Notes: generated by a model from the letters alone, not told the origin. A DNA stretch of 64,000 bases from Syngnathus acus (GCF_901709675.1 NC_051091.1:3095967-3159966); one strand, 5' to 3'; numbered from the stretch's first letter, positions 7,529 to 21,919 are shown. Numbers and translations: made by a program.

Positions 7529-9454
7529 GACAAGTTCTTTCTTATAGATGCAAAATGTCAACAAAAAACTCATCGTGCATTCGACCCTCTCAAACTCAGC
7601 TGTACTGAATCAAATTGGTTCCACTTGAAATACAGCTGTATAGCACCCGTGTATCAAACCAAATGAATAGTTCTACCAAGGAGTTAAGAAAAATATTTTT
7701 TTGTGTGTGAAAAAGTCATATTTTTAGGAGAAAAAATATTGTCCAAATCAAGGTAAAATCTTACAGATATAAATGTTTTTCATAAAAAGTATTTGTTTTT
7801 CAAAGGTCTTAATATTCCAAGAATGTTTTTGAGTCTTAATAGCAAACGGATCTGTGTTATTTTCATTTCACTGCTGTCTGGCTAGCGACTTTTATGAATG
7901 AGCGTGTTCCTTTCCGTGTCTCTTCCAAACAACGACAATTAACATGAACATTTGGCTCAGCACAATGCAACACAACAGCCAAGTAAATGTCACCAGCGGC
8001 ACGGCCATCAGGAGCCTGTGCACCTCGCAAAAGACAATGTCGTCACATAACCTCCAGTCAGGTGACGTAACCAACGCCAAAGTGGAGAAGTGACCATGAG
8101 TCAGCGTGTGCCACGGGCAAGCGGCGGGGCCTTTCCTCCCTCACTCGGCCGCATTTAGTCACATTTTGTCTGCAAACAAGCTTCTCATTCATCTTCCATC
8201 ATTGTCAAAATGAGACAGTTTTGCCCCCTGCCCGATAACGCCGCCGGAGCTCTAATTAGTGAGTGCGTCACTCAGCCTCACCATGATTAGAATTACTTTT
8301 CTTACTACGCACTTTAGGTCACCGACAAACACAGAAAACTAACAGCTTTCAGTCAATTTCTCTATTTTATTTGGTATTTAAAAAGAAAAATGCATATTCG
8401 TTTTTGATCGTCATTCTTTCCAAGCCAAAGCAAAACTGTCATTGTCTTGTGTGACGTATTTGCAAACTTGTTTCCAAAGTGCGCTCGAACATATTGTTGG
8501 CTAAATGCTAAAAACAAAGCTTTTTTTTTTTACCTCCCAAAATGTCACAGGGTCTTAACATGCACATAATGCTCCAGCACCCGCAGTCATTATGCCTTTG
8601 CAATATTTCAGCACTGTTGCATGAATACATCTGGACATACCATATTTTTTGCATACATAAACAAGCACAATGCACATCATAAATTCGACCCTTGCTCATT
8701 TATGCAGCGTGCACAATGATGGAGTGTAGCAGAAGGTAAACACACCTCAAAATGCCTTTGGGGTCGATTTGTATTCCACATGTAAAATTAATGTTTTCTG
8801 CACATTGCAAAGGTCACATGAGGACTTGCACCAAACTCAGGTAGAAATAATTTTTTCTATACAACAGAATTTGTATATGTGTTGTGATAAAACTTCACAA
8901 AAAATGCAAGGTTTTGCTAGTCTTTGTTTCTAACCATGGAAAAAGTGGAAAGCTGTGGACATCTCCAGATTTAAAAACATGCAATGTTTTTATGCCAAAG
9001 AGTTGGGGGCCATCATTTTTGATGTTTTTACCAACACTTTGTTTTTACATCTGGGCAACATTTGGCCGCAATATCCTTGTGAGCAAATAGCATTTATGAG
9101 CCTGTTAGCTCAGATCAGGAAAAGACAAATAATGTCAACAGCCAAGTAACAGACAGTGGAGCTTGCTGTGTGCAGATTTTAAACCGCACCGACATCCATG
9201 TTGCTATGACTGACGATTAATAATTGAACTTTTTTTTTCTATTGATCCAACAGATCAATATAATGTAAGATTCATTGTGTATAATTTGAGATAGGAATTT
9301 GTCTTACACACATCAATAAAATGCTGTGTATGCATACCTCCCATTTTGTACATGAAAGCAATTTGTCAGGCGTGCTATGCATGAATAAAATACACCTGAC
9401 CTAAACAAAAATGATCATGACCTTCTCTAAAGTGAAGAAAGCATAATTAGTTAA
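7529..9454. other. Noncoding, no feature recognised
   Basis: Mixed-composition DNA with only short ORFs (under 70 codons). The stretch around 8100-8300 is richer in C+G and contains a TAATTAG core, but I can assign no function. Confidence 0.6.
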
Positions 9455-9535
9455 GATCATCAATGGTTCTGAGGAGAGAGGTTCAAATCTCAGCTCTTCC
9501 CTTCCTATGTGGAATTTATGTTCAGCTTGAAAATA
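9455..9535 (+). mobile_element. Decayed tRNA-derived SINE fragment
   Basis: The box-B-like ggttcaaatctcagctc is followed by 'cttcctatgtggaattta'. This order (box B, then 'cctgtgtggagttt') is the same as in the full SINE at 35501-35863, but here it is diverged and truncated. Confidence 0.4.
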
Positions 9536-10974
9536 ATATGGGGAATCGCTGGTGTAAAGTACTTGAATGAAGTCATGTCACAGACTCTTATGGAAACGAT
9601 CTGAAATTATGAGAAAAAAAAACATCTTCAATGGTATGTCTACTTCAAAAGTAATGTTGGGTCACATTTGTCTTCCAGTCGCTCTTTTTTGGAAGATTTG
9701 GAAGTAAACCGATTTTGAAATAGCTGAGAATGTGGAACAAATTCAAGAACGATTATCTCCGTCTTTGTTGACCTTTGTCTTGCGTTGACATTTTAATGGT
9801 AATGTCAATGGGAAGAAGAATAAGAGAGAGCAGTCTGACATACTGAGATTCAACACTTGGCCATTTGAAAAGCGCCTAAATGAGCATGCCTTCATTAAAA
9901 GACATAACTTGTGATTCTCCGGATTATGGCTTTGTTGAAGTAATTGCATTTAATTGTTCCTGTCTTCCACCAACTTACGTCATCTCTTCAGAGAATAATG
10001 TCTTTCTTTTTAGACACTTTTATTTTCAACTATCGTCCTGTCTAACCCATTTGAATGCTGTTCATCACGCAAAATCGGAGAGGCCAAATGACTTGACAAG
10101 TCAACTCAAGCTGTGATTTCAAAGTGTTATACAAGGGCTCCCGTGACTCATGAGAATGAGCTGTTTAGATAATGTATGGGTGGAAGCTAGAAGGGCTCCC
10201 GTAGGGGTACGTGAAAGTTTCACTGCCAAAGTGCAGTTCAGTTCTATTTAACTTTGAACTCATTTGCAGCCTTGTTTTTTTTTTGCTGTGATGTTGATTT
10301 TGTGATCGGCACCGGTTTTACACTAAAACAAGCGCACCCTCGGGCGTAGCGCAGCGGTGTTCCAGACAGATGGCGCTGAAGGTAGAACTTGCCTCCCGGT
10401 CATTATCCCTCTCCGTCTCGAGTCAACACTGTAAATCTCAGAGCGAAAACGCCCTCAAGGCCAATTACTGCCTCATTGACGAAGTCCCTGTAATATTTAC
10501 AACTACGCACCACGGCGAATAATCACAATGCAGATGTAATAAAATGAAGGGAAAAAAAAAGATTTATTTTGTTAAATTTCACTCAGGAATGTGTGCGTTT
10601 GCTAAGCTGCTGTGTTCACTTTTCAGTGGTCAGAAGGCCTGTAGCAAGAAGGTCGCACTTGTTCTCATTGTTGCAGGCTTTGTTGTTTTATTGCGGTGTG
10701 TTTAGGTGAGCAGCGCGATGGGAGCCCGGCGGAGACAGCTGTCACAGCAAGCCAAACACACACTCGCACACAGGCAATGAAAGACAGCAACTGGAATATG
10801 GTTAGCACACTGCATGTATTTAGCATTTCAAAGATTTTTGATTTCTGTTATTTTGGTCACGATTGTATAATCATGGAATGAAATGTTTCGATTGTTTCAC
10901 TCGCACTCACAGTGCCATTGGCAAGGCTGTCACAGAATCACGTAGTTAACTGCTCCATTTCAACCATGTTGCTC
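9536..10974. other. Noncoding, no feature recognised
   Basis: No ORF over about 80 codons and no repeat family that I recognise. A-rich runs occur at about 10550. Confidence 0.6.
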
Positions 10975-11078
10975 TTATTTATTTATTTGTTTATTATTAT
11001 TATTCATTGTATGTGCCTTCTTGTTTTTACTTTTTGTATTGTTTACTTGATTGTTTTGTTTGTCCGTGGACCAATATA

Positions 11079-11150
<72 letters not shown>

Positions 11151-11243
11151 GTCTTGTCACCGTGGGATAGTGGGAAACGCAATTTCGATCTCTTTGTGTG
11201 TCTTGTCTGAAATTGACAATAAAGCAGACTTTGACTTTGACTT
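10975..11243 (+). mobile_element. LINE 3' end (CR1/L2-like family) with (TA)n expansion
   Basis: The segment shares 'gtgccttcttgtttttat', 'tgtcttgtcaccgtggga' and 'attgacaataaagcagac' with 44946-45207. Both copies end in short ACTTTG repeats, the type of 3' tail seen in the CR1/L2 group. Only the 3' untranslated end is present. Here a (TA)n run of about 60 bp has expanded within it. Confidence 0.65.
11084..11144. repeat. (TA)n microsatellite
   Basis: About 30 uninterrupted TA units inside the LINE 3' end. The ORF across it (mostly Ile-Tyr) is an artefact. Confidence 0.95.
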
Positions 11244-13571
11244 AAATTTCAGCTTCTCTACCATTAAGAAGCTGCATATAATGACATTCCCGTCATCCAA
11301 CAGAAGACTGAGTGAAACCTGGACTTTTTCTTTTTTTTTTTTTTACACCGCCGACTAAGATGGCGGTGCAGGAGCCGATGTGGCGTGCAATTAATTACCA
11401 GTGTTTGTACATCATTAATTTTTATTAGAGTCGGCCCACGAGTGCGGGTGAAATAATTCTCTCCGTGCTCTTATGAGGCAAAGACAAACAGGTCATTAGT
11501 CTTTCTTATGTTAAGAGTGGAGTGTTTAAAAAAAAAAGCCATTTTGAAAGAAAACTTTGAACAAACTTGAATTGACATGGTGAACTACTTTGAGGAGGCT
11601 TTTTGGAAGCGATCCACAAATTACCATAAACCATCCCATTTATTAGCAGATATCCTCCACATCATTTCATTTATTTCAAATGCCACAGCTGCTTTATGAT
11701 GTATTCGGCGCCCGCTTGGCGACTGACCACTTCCGCCTCAGGCAAACATCACCATCTTTACTACGCTTATAAAGTGCATATGAGCTGTTGCGTTTGAATG
11801 CAAAGTGATTTCTTTACAGCGCCTGAAGATGGATGGACGCTTTGTACTGGAAGTAGCTGCAGAATGCCATCCAAAGTGACTGAATCCTCGGAATTTAAAT
11901 ACAAGTCACAAGACTTGATTCAAGTCTAACTCAAGGCACTTCAAATTCTAGGTCTTTTTTTTTTTTTTTTTTGAAAGAATGCTTTTGTGTGTGTCATGCT
12001 GGCAAACCTGACAACCACTGTTTTTTTTATGCTCCAAATTGTTTGAATCACTTGTTTGTTTTTTTATTAAATGAGAAAGAGCTTCAAGATTGAAGTCTCC
12101 CTAACCACTGTGAAGCACCGAGCGACTGAAATTGTGTGCATGACATCACCTGTATTGGCTGCAAGCTGAAGTTTGAGTGTAAACAAAAAACTAGAGTTTT
12201 TCAAAAGTTTTCCAAGGCACAGGTAGCTTTATTTACAGTATATACCAAATTTCATATTCAACTAACGCGCTGTTCTTTACATAATTACAAAGCGACATGT
12301 AATTTGACATAAAATGCTCTTAAAGATCAAATAAGAAAGAGTGAGACGTATTGAGGACTTGTGGCAGATGTGACCAAGTGCTCAAGATTGTGCCCGGCTG
12401 CCTGGGGGACCTTGGTTCAAAAGACATCATATTTTGAGTGTATCTGACAAAAAAAATAAAAAGATCTTCATCGCGGGTTGGCGAATAAAACACATACAGA
12501 AGAAATGGTGGTCATTTTTCTGAAATACATCCCCATCGGTGTATTCCATTGCTTATGCAAATTGGGGCTGTTGCAATTAGTAGCACATGCTAATCAACGC
12601 TCATTTGACTTTCCCCGTCTCCATCCGTCTTGGCTCGTATTATTGGTAGGAACCGCTCCACATTGCAATATGGACTCACAGGCCAACATCAAAATGACAC
12701 TTTGAGCGTGTTGAAAAACATTGCGGTACACTGAAGTGACTTGCTCTTTTGCTTCCCTACAAGAAGCCTCTGCTGGTCCCGCAGCATTTTTCTCTGCCTT
12801 AAAGAGATTTATAGATGAATAAAAGTCATCTCGAGATTGTGATTTATTGGAACACGGCTCTTTGGCTCGCCCTCTCTCCTCTCCGGGTTTCACCTGGCGC
12901 GCGGCCACCGACGAGTCCATCTCATCCCCGGCGGTGCGCTCGCCGGGTCAGAGCTAATTCCAGTCCATTTCTGAAAAGCAATCTGTTAGACTGTGAAATG
13001 GGTCCGGGAAGAGGTCAGCGGGACGGAAGTTTCTGCTTGACGGCGTGTTATTGCTGCGTTTCAGCATGTTGGCTATTTGATGTGTTTTCCTGCAAAACAT
13101 TCCAAATGTCAAGAATAATCATACTTTACACGTTGCTCGGCTTGGCTCCAGCAATCCCGCCTAATGAACTTTGAAGAGACCTGAGGAAATTTCATTCCTG
13201 TCCACAGCCGAGAGACGCCGGGTGCGCCCAAGAATCATCTTTTAATGGGACAATGCGTCGTCATTGGCTAAGTATCACACGCTTTCATTTATTTCTGGAA
13301 TACAAATCAATTCCAATTCAGTTCATTTTTCGTTCTGTTGATTTATGTGCGCTTGCTCAGAAGAAGAGTTTTCTCAAGGCGACCACTTGTCGTTGGTATT
13401 CAACTGAGCACGAGACAAAACACCTTCAAAGTGGCTTTTGAAAAAGTTTTTTTGCTCATCACACCATTTGCAATTGCAAGAAAAGACGACAGCTTGGACC
13501 GGAGCATCAGCACACATATGTACAATAACAGAAGCTACTTTAAAACCCTTCTTTGAAACAATAAAATTAAG
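11244..13571. other. Noncoding, no gene recognised
   Basis: Several ORFs of 70-119 codons at 12594-13174 overlap on opposite strands and show no domain. T-runs occur at 11330-11345 and 11955-11973. I see no splice-flanked coding segment. Confidence 0.55.
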
Positions 13572-13712
13572 ATTTAGGTTAGAAAGTAGGATTTGAAATT
13601 AGGGTAAGGTTTATAGTTTGGGTTAGGGTTACGGGTCGAGTTTATAGTTTGGGTTCGAAATTAGGGTTATGATTTGAAGGTAGAGTTTGGGGTTAGGGTT
13701 AAAGGTTAGGCT
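13572..13712 (+). repeat. Degenerate GGGTTA-type simple repeat
   Basis: Irregular GGTTAGGGTT and GTTTGGGTT variants over about 140 bp on the plus strand. It is far more decayed than the arrays at 2139 and 6076 and has no 12-mer TTAGAGCTAGGG, so it is probably an independent simple repeat. Confidence 0.7.
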
Positions 13713-16700
13713 AAGGATTGTTAAAAAAAAAAAAGCCTTACTCGACATGGTCATTTTTTTATTGTAAAAAAAAAACCTTACTGTGTATGGTTATTTTCTT
13801 CATACTGGTTTAAAGTCACTGCTAAAACTGCCAACATTTTAAATCCATCAAAGTCTACATTATGTTACGCATGCTTTTTTTCGACCATCGTGGTAAATAC
13901 ATGAAATTACTACATACGTATATTTATCGAGCAATCTTCTTTGTCTACTGATGCCAACTCTGGAGCATAGCCACCAGTGGCAACTACCTCAACCACCACC
14001 AACACAGTGGAAAACACCAACATACTCTTTTTGAATGTCCACTAACTTTTCTTGTTTGAGATTTTAATGGCGCCATTTCCTACCCAGTCCTAATTGTGTT
14101 CCTCTTAAGATTAGTCCCAAGCGGCCCTAGCCCTATTTGTGGTGTGAGTAATTGTTTGGCTAATGCGGGAGCTGCAGAGGACAAGCAGTATGTCAGCGCA
14201 CAACAAGCGACGTCCGCAGAGAGCCCAGGATGCAGGATGAATGACTGTGATAGTGCTCGCAGTCTCCCGGCAACAAGGAGGAGGCAAGCCGGAGGTTGAA
14301 AATGTATTAAGCAAATTAATTGATAAAAAGGGGCAGCCCAGTGGATTTCAGGCTCTCCTGAGAGGAGATGTATTCTCGAAAAATGAATTTCCTCTCAATT
14401 AGGTAACAGACTATTGTTGCATGGATAGTTATGTTCATTCATCGGGAGATTGGCATTTTTGTGACATGCATTCAAATGATGTCTGCTTTGTATCTGGCAG
14501 CTCCTTAAATATGTTTCTTCATGTACAAAATAATATAAGTGTTTTAATACGAATGTGACCAAGGCCTAACTGTTGACAAAAACAAGCAAGCGGTTCAGCA
14601 TCAGGAAGGCTTGAGGTCACACTTATGCCAAGGCCAAACAAACCAAGAAAGAAAATGCTCGTGGTTGTGTCTAAAATACGTTGACACAAGAGCACACACA
14701 TGAACAAATGATTGACCTCCTCGGAAATAAATATTTTGTGCAGAATTCAATGGGATGGAACACTTGTCACAAGAGAAGCTGACAATGAAAATAAAACGTC
14801 GGACCTTGATGGCATCTAATCCTAACCCAGCGCAGGACACAATGGCAGCATGTGTCTGCTCAATACTCTGCCATCGAAACAAGAATTGAAAAAAAGATTC
14901 CAACCTATTCAAAATAATTAGAATAACAACAATAAATAGTATCCAGCATCCACAATGTACAGTAAGTCGCTAATGGTGTCAAGGCTACACTCGCCTAGCT
15001 CGCGCGGGATAGGTTGGTGCAGATGCGTGTGACTGGCTGGCGAACAGTTTGAAGTGCAGTCTGACTCATAGTGAGTTGAGATAGGTTACAAACTTTTTAG
15101 GCTACAAGCATTTTTCCCATAATGCCACGGGGTACTGACTTGAGGTTGAACACACTCGCCGGTATGTTTAAACATACTTGCGGGGACGTTCAATACAGAG
15201 GCCACAGCATCATCCCTGTTTTTATAATACTTCACTCATCATGAACAGGAATATTGGACTGACCCTCTTGCATTCGAAAAGAGTCCGGCTGGCCTCCCAT
15301 TAAGCACATCGGGGATTACAGGTCCTGGCCGAGGCCGTTTGAAACCGCATGCGAGCGCATCGTAATGAGCATCTCGGCGCCCGACGCAAACACACTCGAT
15401 CTCTACTTTTAATCACAGAGGAGGAGATGGGCAACGGCGCCAGCTCTCAGCCACACAAGAGGAGATTTGCAAATTCCCCCATCCTCTGATGACATATAAT
15501 CTCCCTGGGAGATGAGTGCTCTTTCTCGGAGCTCTGATTGACACGTCTGGTGTGGCGAAGGAGCGCGTCCAGAGCAGAAACGAAAAGAAAACGAAACGGA
15601 TGCGGGAAGAAGCCAAGAATGCCGAGGCGGGTTCAAGGGTGTGAACAAAAAGATTCGACACTCAACCCTACATTTTCTTAAAAATCTTTCAATCAGTAGT
15701 AGAGTGGTTTAAAAAAACACAAAGAAGTGTTTTTGCCACTTCTGCACTGGAAATCAAAATTGAAAAATGTTATTTTATTTGTCACCCTATAGAAGAAGAA
15801 AATAGTGTTTGAATACACGTGAAAAAAATACCGACATAATTTTTGGTTACAAAAAATGGCTGTATGGCTCACTGTCAATTTGAGTCAGGTTAGTAAGGTA
15901 AAGGACGAAAACAAATTTCTTCAGCGACACGATACGAGTCAAAGTGCAGAGGATGGGTGCATGTCACAAATTGGCTGTGCAAGCCTTTGTGCAGATTTTT
16001 CATCTTGTTGCGCCGGAGCCGGCTGGCTGCTGTGTGTTTGGAGGAGGTCAATCTAATCCGTCTTTGAAAGGGGCACGGACACGAGGAGCCGGGCGAGGTT
16101 GCGCCTCACTTAGTGGGGGAGGGTGGGGGTGCATTACATGCAGCGCAGGCCACAGCACTGATGGATTGACGCCAGCCGGTGGGCGGCAGTGCGAGATCAA
16201 TTACAGCGACTTCATGAAATTGGAAAGAGTTAAAGGGGGTTTGGGGGGGTGGGGTGAGAGAGGTAGTTGCCGGATTGTCTTTTTCACAATTAATTTGATC
16301 TAACCTACGTTCGGCCGAGAATGTTCGACCTAATGAGCGATAATGGACTGCAGTGGCATTGCTTTGCAGTGGCGGAGATAAACACGCATCCCAAAGGTTA
16401 ATAATATAACCTATTATGAATGTTGGCCTCATTATCGAAAGTCGGTGAAGCCTGAAACAATGCCGCTACAAGATGCACGCCCGCGTTGCCTTTGGCCTCT
16501 GATCACACGATAACATCTCGATTGATATTTTTGAAGGTCATATCACTCCCGGTGCCTAATTGTGTGAGCAACGTTTAACAAGGAAAATAAAAGCATGTTT
16601 TTGCTGGAGAGTCCGACATTTCTCATGCAAATTGGGTAATAATTATCTCTGACATCAATGATGCGGGAGGCGGCCATTATTTTGTACTTGATAACATTGT

Positions 16701-18974
16701 TTGTGATATTGAGCGGGTCATTAAATCGTTGAGCGCAAGGGAGCCGCGGGTGTTGCGGAACGCCGCCTCTGCAGCCCCGCATCAATGCAAGGTGCTCAGC
16801 AGAAAAGGTCAACACCAACTTGACCTCAGTCTCTTCAACAAGAATATATATGCATATATTGTAGTATTAATTTTGCCTTGAAAGAAAACAGACTTAGGCG
16901 CTGAACGGTGTGTTGTCCCTGATAAATGACTCTGATGAAGCATTGAGAAAAAAAATAAAACCAACATGTACCACTATGATTTTTCACCCCAGTTCGCAGA
17001 AATGCATTTGATACTTTTCAAAGTCAGACGGTGCATCCTTATTCATCTTTATAGATCTTCCAGCAAATATTGAAAAAAACACTCGGGACACCTAAAAATA
17101 ATTCAATTCTTTCAAAGTCTGCTCATCAATAAAATAATAAGAACTAAAAGGAAAATATAAATAATGAAAAAAATAAAAGCACCACTGCCACCTATCCTAG
17201 TACATGTGCAATCACACTATTATTTTACAACAAACAAAAAAAGTCACACTGCCTCCCCCCCTATATTTCAAAAGTACTGGTGTAAAGTCTCATTTTAAAA
17301 GTACACATTACTTTTGGTGACATTGTTTTATTTTTTTTCAAATTTTAAATATGTGTCTTAGTTGAACAGAAGTCGGCCAACACTGATTTAAAGTGACGTA
17401 GTCAATGACATTTCTCCCCTCTACTTTCTTATTCTAGAACACCGATGCACGTTCGCTGCCAAGGTGCTAAAATTTGCCAGCCCGGATGATAATAAGGGCA
17501 ACACATTGTCCGTCTCCCTCGGGCTGTGTATGAACATCTAAATATAAACGGCAGCGTTGAAGCCGACCAAGTTGATGAGAGTTCACCGAGCCCTCAGCAG
17601 AGGCTGCTCCAGCCACTTTCTGCTCTGAATGGAAAATGTTAATTCACGCCTAGGGCGATCAGAATTGGGAGAGGGAGCAGTAACAGCAAGTTTCCCTCAT
17701 TTGCTTTCCATCTTTAGTGGAGGGTCGGGAATTTACCAATGTCAGGGTTAGAGTTTTATTGAGAATGATAGATTCTGTTCTGAAAATCCACATTATAGCT
17801 GCACATATAGAATGTCACGCTTGGCAATTATTCCGTTTGAGTCGGTGCGGCACACAACACTCCAACAGCGTGTTGTCCACTTTGTAACCATGACACCACA
17901 ATGGCGTTTTCAGACTTGCCCGGTTTAACTCGCACGACCTTGGCCAGGAGCGACTAATGCCGGGCGGCGAGAAGACTTTCTTGCGGCGTCGGGACAGATG
18001 ACTTCCATCAATCACTTCTGAACGCAGCGTGAAGGGGGAAGAGGTGTGAGATTGGCAGACAGCTAACCATGAAATTTACTTTTCACTCGTGTCTAGAAGC
18101 TTGCAATTTTCCACAGGAAATTGAGACCAATTCTCACAGGCACTGTATCACTGTGTGCGTGTGATCATATTTGCAATTCCAGTTTAATTGCGATTTATTT
18201 GTTCAAATTATATCCCGTGGTGAGCAGGAGTACAAGAACAAGATGTGGATTTGATGGAATTGTTTCCCACAATTTTAACCTGCAGTGCTTTATGGGATAA
18301 GAAATCCTGAACATAAATCATGCACTGCTGACATAATAAACCCATAAAATGTGCTTGTTTAAATTTCGAACATATTGGTATCATATTTGTACTCGATACC
18401 TCGTGGCATTATGAGAAAAATGCTACGTTAGCGCCAAAACCTCGGCAGACTGGGACTTGAGGAAGGGGGGGAGAAGAAGCGCAGCGGACAAAAGGCTTGC
18501 TCATGCAGTCATCCACAAAGGCAATTAATATCTCAAACAACAAACCTCTGTCTTCTGTCAGGCATGGTTTTTCTTCGCATCAACCCTCTTTTCGTACTTT
18601 CCGCCCGCAGTCATTTTGTATTTTAAGCATCTCCCCTCAGACGCGAACTAAGGGCAAAATGTCTGCCCTCTTCCCTTGCTTTTATTTCGCATAAAATTCC
18701 CTGTGACAATGCGGGGTCTGCCCCCATGATGTTGCTTTTGGACATGTTGACTGATGAAAAGGCAAAGACTGAATCAGTGGCTGCGGGCCGGAGGCTGCGT
18801 GGGCGGAGAACAGGAGAAGGTTACCGAGTCGGGCGCATTGAAATATAAAGGAGGCCACTCGTATTCCCGTATTGTACATTTTAATCATCCGGCTTAGGCT
18901 GTATTCTTGGCCTCCACGCGCTCATAGTTTTTTTGTGTGTTAAGAGAATAGTTATATGAGCCAATAAGTGCAAA
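13713..18974. other. Noncoding, with possible conserved-element-like blocks
   Basis: No gene is recognised. The blocks at about 15290-15400, 16290-16400 and 16632-16735 have balanced composition, TAAT/ATTA cores and none of the surrounding A/T slippage. Developmental enhancers often look like this, but no alignment is available here. Confidence 0.4.
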
Positions 18975-19014
18975 AATAATAATAATTATTATTTATGATT
19001 ATTATTATTATTTG
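18975..19014. repeat. (AAT)n/(ATT)n microsatellite
   Basis: AAT units followed by ATT units over about 40 bp, able to fold on itself. Confidence 0.85.
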
Positions 19015-21779
19015 ACACCACCAGGCAATCAATCTCCTTCCAGCATTTTCATCAGCCACATTTACATCGCTGAGTTGACCTTGCCCGTTTGTAGCCTTCA
19101 CTAAAGTCTTTCCATGACGTAGGTTTTCATCACTTGCAAGAGCATTTTGAGGGAAGAAAGACAGGGCGGGTAATAATGGATCAATAGCTTCTAGCAAGGG
19201 GAGCTAACAAGGTCCTTCCGCTGTTGCGCTCTGCCGTCATGTCAAGGTACAAACGTGGAGGTTCTCACAGTTAGTCAAACATCCAACAAAGGTCGAGCGT
19301 GGATGTGGGAGCGTGTTGCAATTACGCAATACGGCGTAATTTGATCCACTTGCAAACATGAACAGAATATTTATATATTGTCGACGTAATTGATCTTTTG
19401 CAAAGCCTTGTCCTTCAGTTTCCTTGACTTTGCAGCACCTTGTCGTATTTCACTGTTGCGATTGGAATTTGAAAAGACTGAGGCTTTCTCAACTTTGTTA
19501 AGGAACGGCTCAAACTACCCTTTGACCATCTTAATGGCAAGGAATCAACAGCGTTGATTCACAGTGTGACCTCAGCGATTCTACGAGCGTGTGAGCCATT
19601 TTAGCGGTAAATTGAACTCCTGTTTGCCGGTTTGCTTCTCCTGATTGAAAGGTTTGGCTCGAGCGCTTTAATTGGCAGCGCAAGTTGTTCGGGAGTCATT
19701 GACAAGAACACAAATTGGTGTTGTTTGTCCACTTCGGAGGGGCGCTGCTCACCTCTCCGTTCTTCAAGCTCGTCGTTTCGTGCTCTGACAAAACCGCTTA
19801 GCTTCATTTCAGTTCTTTGCGCTTCGCTCGGATTGTAAATGTTTGCAAATGATTCCATCTGTTCCAAGTGTCAGTCTTGGCACTTTTCTTTTGTAAATGA
19901 GAAAACTTTCAAGAAGACATCCATCCAGCCAATTCCCAAATCCTTTGACAAAATAACTCAACAAAGAGCCATTCAAGTCAAAAAAAGTGAGCAGACCCCC
20001 ACATGAAAAAGCCAAGAAAATAATATTGAGCATTTCAAACTTATTTTTACCTCTGTTGCCATGGCCATCTAGTATAGACATCAATGAAAATTAAAATTCC
20101 CTTTGTTCCAAAGGGATCTGTAAAAGTTTGACAGCTGAAAGAGAAATTTCACACCGGTAGCTGACAGCGGACAGTTACAGACACCGATGGGAGTATGATG
20201 GGTCACAGAGCGCACCGCTCCAATGGCGTCATTTTCAGATATGACCAATCAAGGCAATGTGCTCTTTTTCTTGGTCATATGTTCATGACATACATCTCAT
20301 GTCGATCACTGAAAAGCAGGAATTGAAAAAAGACAAGATCTGAATAATTTGGGGCAATTTAAATGGAAGTGGATTATTTCCCAGAGCAAATGGTTGGGGA
20401 TCCCTGTACCAACGTGATTTTTCTGAATCTCTCTTTAAAGCACAGAAACATACGACGTTTGTACATTTATCACAATCTGCCATGAATCTGCATGGACATT
20501 CGATCAACGATTTTAATTTGAGTTTCGGGCCTTTGTGGTGGTTCTGAACTACCATCCAACTTAATTGATTTGTTGAACAAAGTAGCAATTAATCATACCT
20601 TACGCTGGCTACCTGTCACGCCGGCCAGCCGTGAAATGGATGAAGGACACCATTCTATTCTTTCAACCAAAGCATTTTTGTTCTAATTTGCCAACTGCAG
20701 ACAGTCTTAACACTGAGGGAAGATGTGGGGGGGGGGGGACATTTTAGAGTCTGTCAATCTCTTGGTCTTGGGCTATTTCTTCATTCATTCTCGTGTAATT
20801 GATCATTCAGAGCGAAAGGAAGGTTCTTGAATATGGGAACTAAATTGCATCTATAAGCAACAGCCAAGAAGTAGCGGGAAAATTCTTAATTGTGTCCTAT
20901 CAATTACAACACATTAAAACCTGAAGGTAGATCCAGAATTCATTATCACTTCATTTCCGGGCTAATCCTTGGTATCATATAGAGTGTCGAAAAGGAAAGA
21001 AGAAGGATGGTTTCAGGGAAGAACTTTATCTTTTGATTAATGGTACATTGATATGCATAGCTCATGAAATGAAAGGCTGGGTGGGAAATTGCAATCCTCT
21101 CTTGATGGCCTTGATAATGTGAGCGGAAAGGCGGACTTGCTCAGTCAACAGCACTCGTCATTACACCTTTGGTCTCAATCAGCCCAGCGATCGGCTTTCA
21201 AGGTAATCTCCCAAAGCAATCAGGATTTTTCTTCTTCAACCCATGACATGGAAAAGGCAAATTATAAAGTGTCCTCCTATTCAACTGGAGGAGTGAACTT
21301 GGTGCTTGATATCCTCTTAGAATGGAGGTTAAGACTGGCCCTTTGCCTCCGTTGGCGGTAACTGAGAGGAAGAGAATAAACGTAACCTGAAAAAGGCAGA
21401 ATTGAGTTTTAACACCAAACAAGGTGAAATCTTTCATCCTTTTATGAATGTTGTCAGCATCTTGTGCAGTCAAGAAAGTACAGTTGCTTGCAAAGGGCAG
21501 CACACGTTTGCAAACACTCGAGAAATAGATACGCAGTGACGTTCCATTATGCCCGGCGGCGAGGGAGGGGGGTGGTAATGGGAGCAATCCATCTGGGAAA
21601 GGATCAAGGTGCACATCAGAGGCAAGTAAGGAAGGAATTAGGACCGCCGAGCTATGACCCGCTCACCTCGACCAACGTGAAAGATTTACAAGAACCGGCA
21701 TGCCTCTTTTCACATCTGCTGAAAGATGAGAAGAAGGAAAAGATGATTGTACTATGTTCATTTTGTTTTCGCTTGTCAA
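19015..21779. other. Noncoding, no gene recognised
   Basis: Short ORFs only. A run of 12 G lies at 20727-20738. The 138-codon ORF on the minus strand at 21198-21614 overlaps plus-strand ORFs and shows no domain. Confidence 0.55.
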
Positions 21780-21919
21780 TTATTTTACTGGTTCTTTTAT
21801 CACAAACAAGATATTTAGGTTGCATTACCTGACATGTTTCGGCACCTGAGTACAAGCCGAAACATGTCAGGTAATGCAACCTAAATATCTTGTTTGTGAT
21901 AAAAGAACCAGTAAAATAA
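21780..21919. repeat. Perfect 64-bp inverted repeat with 12-nt loop
   Basis: The arms at 21780-21843 and 21856-21919 are exact reverse complements around the loop acctgagtacaa. The outer ends are ttattttactgg and ccagtaaaataa, and the inner ends are gtttcggc and gccgaaac. No target duplication is obvious. 'Aaggaaaagatga' occurs on both sides (about 21735 and 21920), so duplicated flanks are possible. Confidence 0.95.
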
